This document shows, piece by piece, positions 6,722 to 9,597 of a stretch of DNA of 9,597 nt. Under the pieces are notes generated by a model. That model was given only the letters and a program-made list of their open reading frames with translations. It was not told the origin of the DNA and searched no databases. The stretch is from NCBI GenBank assembly GCA_024653225.1, contig JANLGA010000063.1:1-9597 (forward strand), written 5' to 3'. The DNA comes from Bacillota bacterium. Its GTDB lineage: Bacteria > Bacillota > Sulfobacillia > JABLXB01. The position numbers were made by a program, and so were the translations under genes. The stretch's first letter is position 1, and each line of letters starts with the position of its first letter.

Positions 6722-6737
6722 AGCGCCACATGTGCCA
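6722..6737 (-). promoter_or_regulatory. Possible sigma-54 (-24/-12) promoter of pduL-ackA
   Basis: The minus strand reads TGGCACATGTGGCGCT. The -24 element TGGCAC is perfect and the invariant GG and GC are ten bases apart, as sigma-54 requires. The TT normally found before GC at -12 is replaced by GC, which weakens the match. The predicted start is near 6711, giving a leader of about 88 bases. Its position directly after a sigma-54 activator gene supports it. Read-through from the activator gene is an alternative source of transcription. Confidence 0.5.
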
Positions 6738-6743
6738 GGCAAT

Positions 6744-6772
6744 GGTGGAAAGCCGGCGTTACACGGTGGAAA
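6744..6772 (+). repeat. Tandem GGTGGAAA motifs, 21-base period
   Basis: GGTGGAAA occurs at 6744-6751 and 6765-6772, two helical turns apart, at the 3' end of the activator gene and just upstream of the pduL sigma-54 promoter. The same 8-mer occurs on the minus strand at 8393-8400, in front of the dehydrogenase. It may be a half-site for the activator; this rests only on recurrence. Confidence 0.35.
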
Positions 6773-8336
6773 CCTTTCGTTCCGCATTCTCCCGGCGCAG
6801 GCCGTACTTTCGGATCTTGTTGAGCACCGTCGTGTGCGACACGCCCAGGGCCCGCGCCACCTTCCTGCTGGAGCCGTGCCTCGATACCGCCTCGGCGAGC
6901 AACGCCCTCTCCGCCTCGGCGAGCGATGCCCTGAGCCCGGTCCCGGGCACAGGCGCCGACGCCGGCGACAGCGCGGAGTCGAGAACGAGGTGCCTCCGCG
7001 TTATTTCCTCGCCGTCGGCCAGGTTGACCGCGCGTTCAATGACGTTCCTGAGTTCCCTGATGTTGCCGGGCCAATCGTACAGCGTCAGCGTCTCGAGCGC
7101 CTCCCGGGACACCCTGGTCACTCTCTTCCCCAGCCTGGACCCGAGCTGTCTCAGGAAGTGCCCGACGAGGACGGGAATGTCCTCCCGCCTCTCGCGCAGC
7201 GGCGGGAGTACTATCGGGAACACGTTCAGCCTGTAGTACAGGTCATCCCTGAACCTTTTCAGGGCCACCAGGGCGCGGAGGTCCGCGTTCGTCGCGGCTA
7301 TCACCCTGCAGTCCACGGGGATCTCCCGGTGCCCCCCGACCCTCCTCACCCTGCCTTCCTGCAGGGCCCTCAACAGTTTCGCTTGCAGGGGCGGTGCCAA
7401 CTCCTCGATCTCGTCGAAGAATATCGTCCCCTCGCTCGCGAACTCCATCAGCCCCGCCTTGCCGCCCTTCTGTGCGCCCGTGAACGCCCCCTCCTCGTAG
7501 CCGAAGATCTCGCTTTCCAGCAGGGTCTCGGGCAGGGCGGCGCAGTTGATCGGCACGAACCGCTTGAGACACCTGTCGCTGGCGGAATGGATGGCCCTGG
7601 CGAACAGCTCCTTCCCGGTCCCGCTCTCCCCGTATATGACGACGCTCGAACTCGACCTCGCCACCGAGCGCGCCAACTGGATCACCTGGTCCATGCACTT
7701 GCTCACGTGGATGATGTCTTCGAAGACCACATCGCCGGGTACCCGCGCGGACTCCGCGAGGTGCCTGACGTCTTCCATGTCCCTGAGGATGGAGACGGCC
7801 CCCGCCGCGGCGCCGGAATGGTCCGCTATCAACCTCACCGACGACATGTACTCCACGGTCCTGCCAGCGACGTTCAGCGATCCCTTCACGTTGTCCAGCG
7901 GCTTTCCCGTCGCGAGGGCCCTGGCGATGGGGGCATCGGGTCCGAGGAATTCCTCGACCGGCCGCCCGAGCGCGTCCCTCGCCCTCACCCCCAGGAGTCT
8001 CTCCGCGGCCGGGTTCATGATGGTCACGTTCCGGGCCCGGTCCACGGCCACTATCGCCTCGTTCACCGAGCTCAACACCGCGCTCGTCTGCCTCTCCTTG
8101 TCCTCGTGGGGGCACGACCGTATCCGGGTGACCCTCCTGACGTCGGGCGTGCCCTCCAGGGCGGCGATGAGGCCCGAGAACCCGCCGCGACCGGCGTCGT
8201 CGAGAACCGCGTATATGACGTTCGGATATACCTCCATGGCCCGGATGTTCACGCCGCGACCGGCGATGACTCCCACCACCCTGAGGACCATGCCCACCTT
8301 GTCCTCGGTGTCGATCCTGAGCCGGGTTGTCGCCAT
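6759..8336 (-). CDS. Sigma-54-dependent transcriptional activator, TyrR/BkdR-like (ACT-PAS-AAA-HTH)
   Basis: This DNA-binding ATPase remodels sigma-54 RNA polymerase at -24/-12 promoters. In 525 residues, domains in order are an ACT domain (about 1-73), which in this family binds amino acids; a PAS domain (about 82-190, with NEAIVAVDRARNVTIMNPAAERLLG split across it); the AAA+ domain (about 203-440) with Walker A GESGTGKE (236-243), the sigma-54 contact loop GAFTGA (283-288), Walker B IFFDEI (305-310) and RFRDDLYYRLNV (361-372); and a C-terminal TyrR/Fis-type helix-turn-helix (about 478-513). There is no receiver domain, so control is by ligand rather than phosphorylation. The ATG at 8336 is preferred over GTG 8345 because GGAGGTG lies eight bases before it. 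It diverges from an amino-acid dehydrogenase and precedes pduL-ackA. By analogy with Bacillus BkdR, it probably activates branched-chain amino-acid use (inference). Confidence 0.95.
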   Translation of the reverse strand: MATTRLRIDTEDKVGMVLRVVGVIAGRGVNIRAMEVYPNVIYAVLDDAGRGGFSGLIAALEGTPDVRRVTRIRSCPHEDKERQTSAVLSSVNEAIVAVDRARNVTIMNPAAERLLGVRARDALGRPVEEFLGPDAPIARALATGKPLDNVKGSLNVAGRTVEYMSSVRLIADHSGAAAGAVSILRDMEDVRHLAESARVPGDVVFEDIIHVSKCMDQVIQLARSVARSSSSVVIYGESGTGKELFARAIHSASDRCLKRFVPINCAALPETLLESEIFGYEEGAFTGAQKGGKAGLMEFASEGTIFFDEIEELAPPLQAKLLRALQEGRVRRVGGHREIPVDCRVIAATNADLRALVALKRFRDDLYYRLNVFPIVLPPLRERREDIPVLVGHFLRQLGSRLGKRVTRVSREALETLTLYDWPGNIRELRNVIERAVNLADGEEITRRHLVLDSALSPASAPVPGTGLRASLAEAERALLAEAVSRHGSSRKVARALGVSHTTVLNKIRKYGLRRENAERKVSTV

Positions 8337-8361
8337 CCGCTCCACCTCCGAGCCTGCTCAT

Positions 8362-8438
8362 GTCCCACTTCGTCATCTGCCGGCAAGAATCCTTTCCACC
8401 GCCGCCGGTTTGAGAAGGTGGGACCCGGCGCCGCCGGT
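8362..8438. promoter_or_regulatory. Repeats in the divergent intergenic region, candidate activator sites
   Basis: The 199-base gap between the activator and the dehydrogenase holds an inverted repeat (GTCCCAC 8362-8368, GTGGGAC 8418-8424, centred near -104 from the predicted dehydrogenase start), a 10-base direct repeat (CGCCGCCGGT at 8400-8409 and 8429-8438) and one minus-strand GGTGGAAA (8393-8400). This is the distance at which sigma-54 activators usually bind. I found no good promoter for the activator gene itself here. Confidence 0.4.
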
Positions 8439-8470
8439 GCGAGAGGGCCGATCGGAGCGCGGAAACCGCC

Positions 8471-8486
8471 TGGTACGGATCTTGCG
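8471..8486 (+). promoter_or_regulatory. Sigma-54 (-24/-12) promoter of the amino-acid dehydrogenase
   Basis: TGGTACGGATCTTGCG matches the sigma-54 consensus TGGCACGNNNNTTGCW at all fixed positions but two (T for C in the -24 box, and the last base). The invariant GG (8472-8473) and GC (8484-8485) are exactly ten bases apart. The predicted start is near 8497, 39 bases before the TTG start codon. A GCGG-AAA-CCGC dyad (8459-8469) abuts it upstream. Confidence 0.75.
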
Positions 8487-8535
8487 GGATGCGCGATGGT
8501 GACCGGACTCAACAGGAAGACGGGGGGTTTTCACC

Positions 8536-9597
8536 TTGCTCGGTTTGCTCGATGCCTCCGAACACGAACAGGTCATATTCTGCAAGGACGACAGGGCCGG
8601 CCTGAGGGCCATAATCGCCGTGCACAGCACGGTCCTCGGTCCCGCGGTGGGCGGGACGAGGATGAGGCCCTACGCTTCCACCGAGGACGCGCTCAGGGAC
8701 GTGCTGCTCCTGTCCAGGGCGATGACGTACAAGTGCGCCGCGGCCGGACTCAGTTACGGCGGGGGAAAGGCCGTCATCGTGGGTGACCCGGCCCGGGGAA
8801 AGACGGAGGTCATGCTCAGGTCGTTCGGCCGTTTCATCGAGACACTCGGCGGCAGGTTCATCACCGGCGAGGACGTGGGCATGACGGAAGAGGACATGCT
8901 CGCCATACGACGTGAGACGAGGTGGGTCGTAGGGTTGCCTCCGGCCTACGGCGGGGGCGGAAGCACGGCGGGGCCCACCGCGCGCGGCATGATGGCCGGC
9001 ATACGCGCCGCCGCGAGGGTGGAGCTCGGCGCCGAGACGCTGAAGGGCCTGAAATTCGCGATACAGGGCGTGGGACAGGTCGGGTCCGAGCTTGCGGCAC
9101 AGATTGTCTCCGAAGGCGCCTCGGTCTACATCTCGGACATAGACAGGGGAAGGGTGGAGTCCGTGCGGAAAGCGACGGGGGCGACGGCGGTTGATCCGTC
9201 TTCCATCCACGCGGTCAAGGCGGATTTCTTTTGCCCCTGCGCCCTCGGCGGCGTCCTGAACGATTCCACGATACCCGAGCTGAAGTGCAGCATCGTGGCC
9301 GGCTGCGCGAACAACCAGCTCGCGGACGAGGAGCGCCACTCGCAGATGCTCGCGGACAGGGCGATAACGTACGTCGTTGACTACGTCATCAATGCCGGCG
9401 GGGTGATAGGCGGGGTCAACGAGTTGACGGGCTACGACCGCGACCGCGTGAACCACCAGGTTGACCGAATATACGACAGCGTAACCTGGATACTGAAGAC
9501 CGCCCGCGAGTTCGGCATCACGACGCTGGAAGCCGCGCGCCGCCTGGTCGAGGAGAGGCTCAGGGCCGAAAGAAACGTCAGCCCCATCCAGATCGGG
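8536..9597 (+). CDS. Leu/Phe/Val-type amino-acid dehydrogenase, last residues outside window
   Basis: This cytoplasmic NAD-linked enzyme oxidatively deaminates a branched-chain or aromatic L-amino acid to its 2-oxo acid, releasing ammonia and NADH. The 354 visible codons nearly fill the family length (about 355-365). Catalytic features are GGTRM (39-43), MTYK (K66), GGGK (K78) and EDVG (D113), with spacing as in leucine dehydrogenase (Lys68/Lys80). The Rossmann domain has GVGQVG (178-183) and an acidic YISDID (198-203), which favours NAD over NADP. The segments CPCALGGVLND, CANNQL and DYVINAGGVIGG follow. The start is a TTG at 8536, eight bases after GGGGGG; a stop lies in frame at 8500 and no ATG or GTG lies between. 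The usual GDPSPVTA stretch is replaced by GGGSTAGPTA (140-149). Exact substrate is not decidable. It is divergent from the ACT-domain activator, its probable regulator. Confidence 0.93.
   Translation, partial: MLGLLDASEHEQVIFCKDDRAGLRAIIAVHSTVLGPAVGGTRMRPYASTEDALRDVLLLSRAMTYKCAAAGLSYGGGKAVIVGDPARGKTEVMLRSFGRFIETLGGRFITGEDVGMTEEDMLAIRRETRWVVGLPPAYGGGGSTAGPTARGMMAGIRAAARVELGAETLKGLKFAIQGVGQVGSELAAQIVSEGASVYISDIDRGRVESVRKATGATAVDPSSIHAVKADFFCPCALGGVLNDSTIPELKCSIVAGCANNQLADEERHSQMLADRAITYVVDYVINAGGVIGGVNELTGYDRDRVNHQVDRIYDSVTWILKTAREFGITTLEAARRLVEERLRAERNVSPIQIG

Noticed and set aside
8385..8400. Minus-strand TGGAAAGGATTCTTGC as a sigma-54 promoter for the activator gene
   Set aside because: GG and GC are eleven bases apart instead of ten, and the -24 box is poor.
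6732..8786. Very long rightward open frame opposite the sigma-54 activator
   Set aside because: High GC produces long antisense frames. The translation is rich in Arg/His/Pro with no domains, while the opposite strand has clear motifs.
8509..9456. Long leftward frame opposite the amino-acid dehydrogenase
   Set aside because: It is a shadow of the dehydrogenase, which has all its catalytic motifs on the + strand.

Overview
The window looks like chromosomal DNA from a GC-rich, anaerobic, fermentative member of the Bacillota (Clostridia or Limnochordia type). The reasons are the PduL/acetate kinase pair, a DUF2148 ferredoxin-like protein, a DUF3048 lipoprotein, an ECF-type S component, a sigma-54 activator next to an amino-acid dehydrogenase, strong GGAGG ribosome sites and frequent GTG/TTG starts. 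The lineage is an inference from gene content; no rRNA or taxonomic marker is present. I see no tRNA, CRISPR array, insertion sequence or phage gene.

Layout. Positions 1-1985 hold a leftward unit: a sigma-70-type promoter with a Rex-like operator just downstream, then an ECF S-component membrane protein, a NuoE/HndA-type 2Fe-2S subunit, and a NuoF/HndC-type flavin subunit cut by the left edge. Positions 2024-4008 hold a leftward pair, a secreted polysaccharide deacetylase and a DUF3048 lipoprotein, whose reading frames overlap by four bases. A lone rightward gene (4177-4695) encodes a DUF2148 cysteine-cluster protein and ends at a hairpin shared with the converging acetate kinase gene.

Positions 4761-8336 hold three leftward genes in the order sigma-54 activator (ACT-PAS-AAA-HTH), pduL, ackA. 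Divergent from the activator, and running off the right edge, is a Leu/Phe/Val-type amino-acid dehydrogenase. A good -24/-12 sigma-54 promoter precedes the dehydrogenase and a weaker one precedes pduL. An 8-base motif, GGTGGAAA, recurs near both.

How the parts may work together (inference). The dehydrogenase deaminates a branched-chain or aromatic amino acid and makes NADH. The 2-oxo acid would be oxidised to an acyl-CoA by enzymes not seen here. PduL and acetate kinase would turn an acyl-CoA into an acid plus ATP. The NuoE/NuoF unit, perhaps with an [FeFe] hydrogenase beyond the left edge, would re-oxidise NADH under redox control by Rex. The ACT-domain activator would switch on the amino-acid and acyl-phosphate genes through sigma-54. 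The new part is this combined regulatory layout, not any single gene family.
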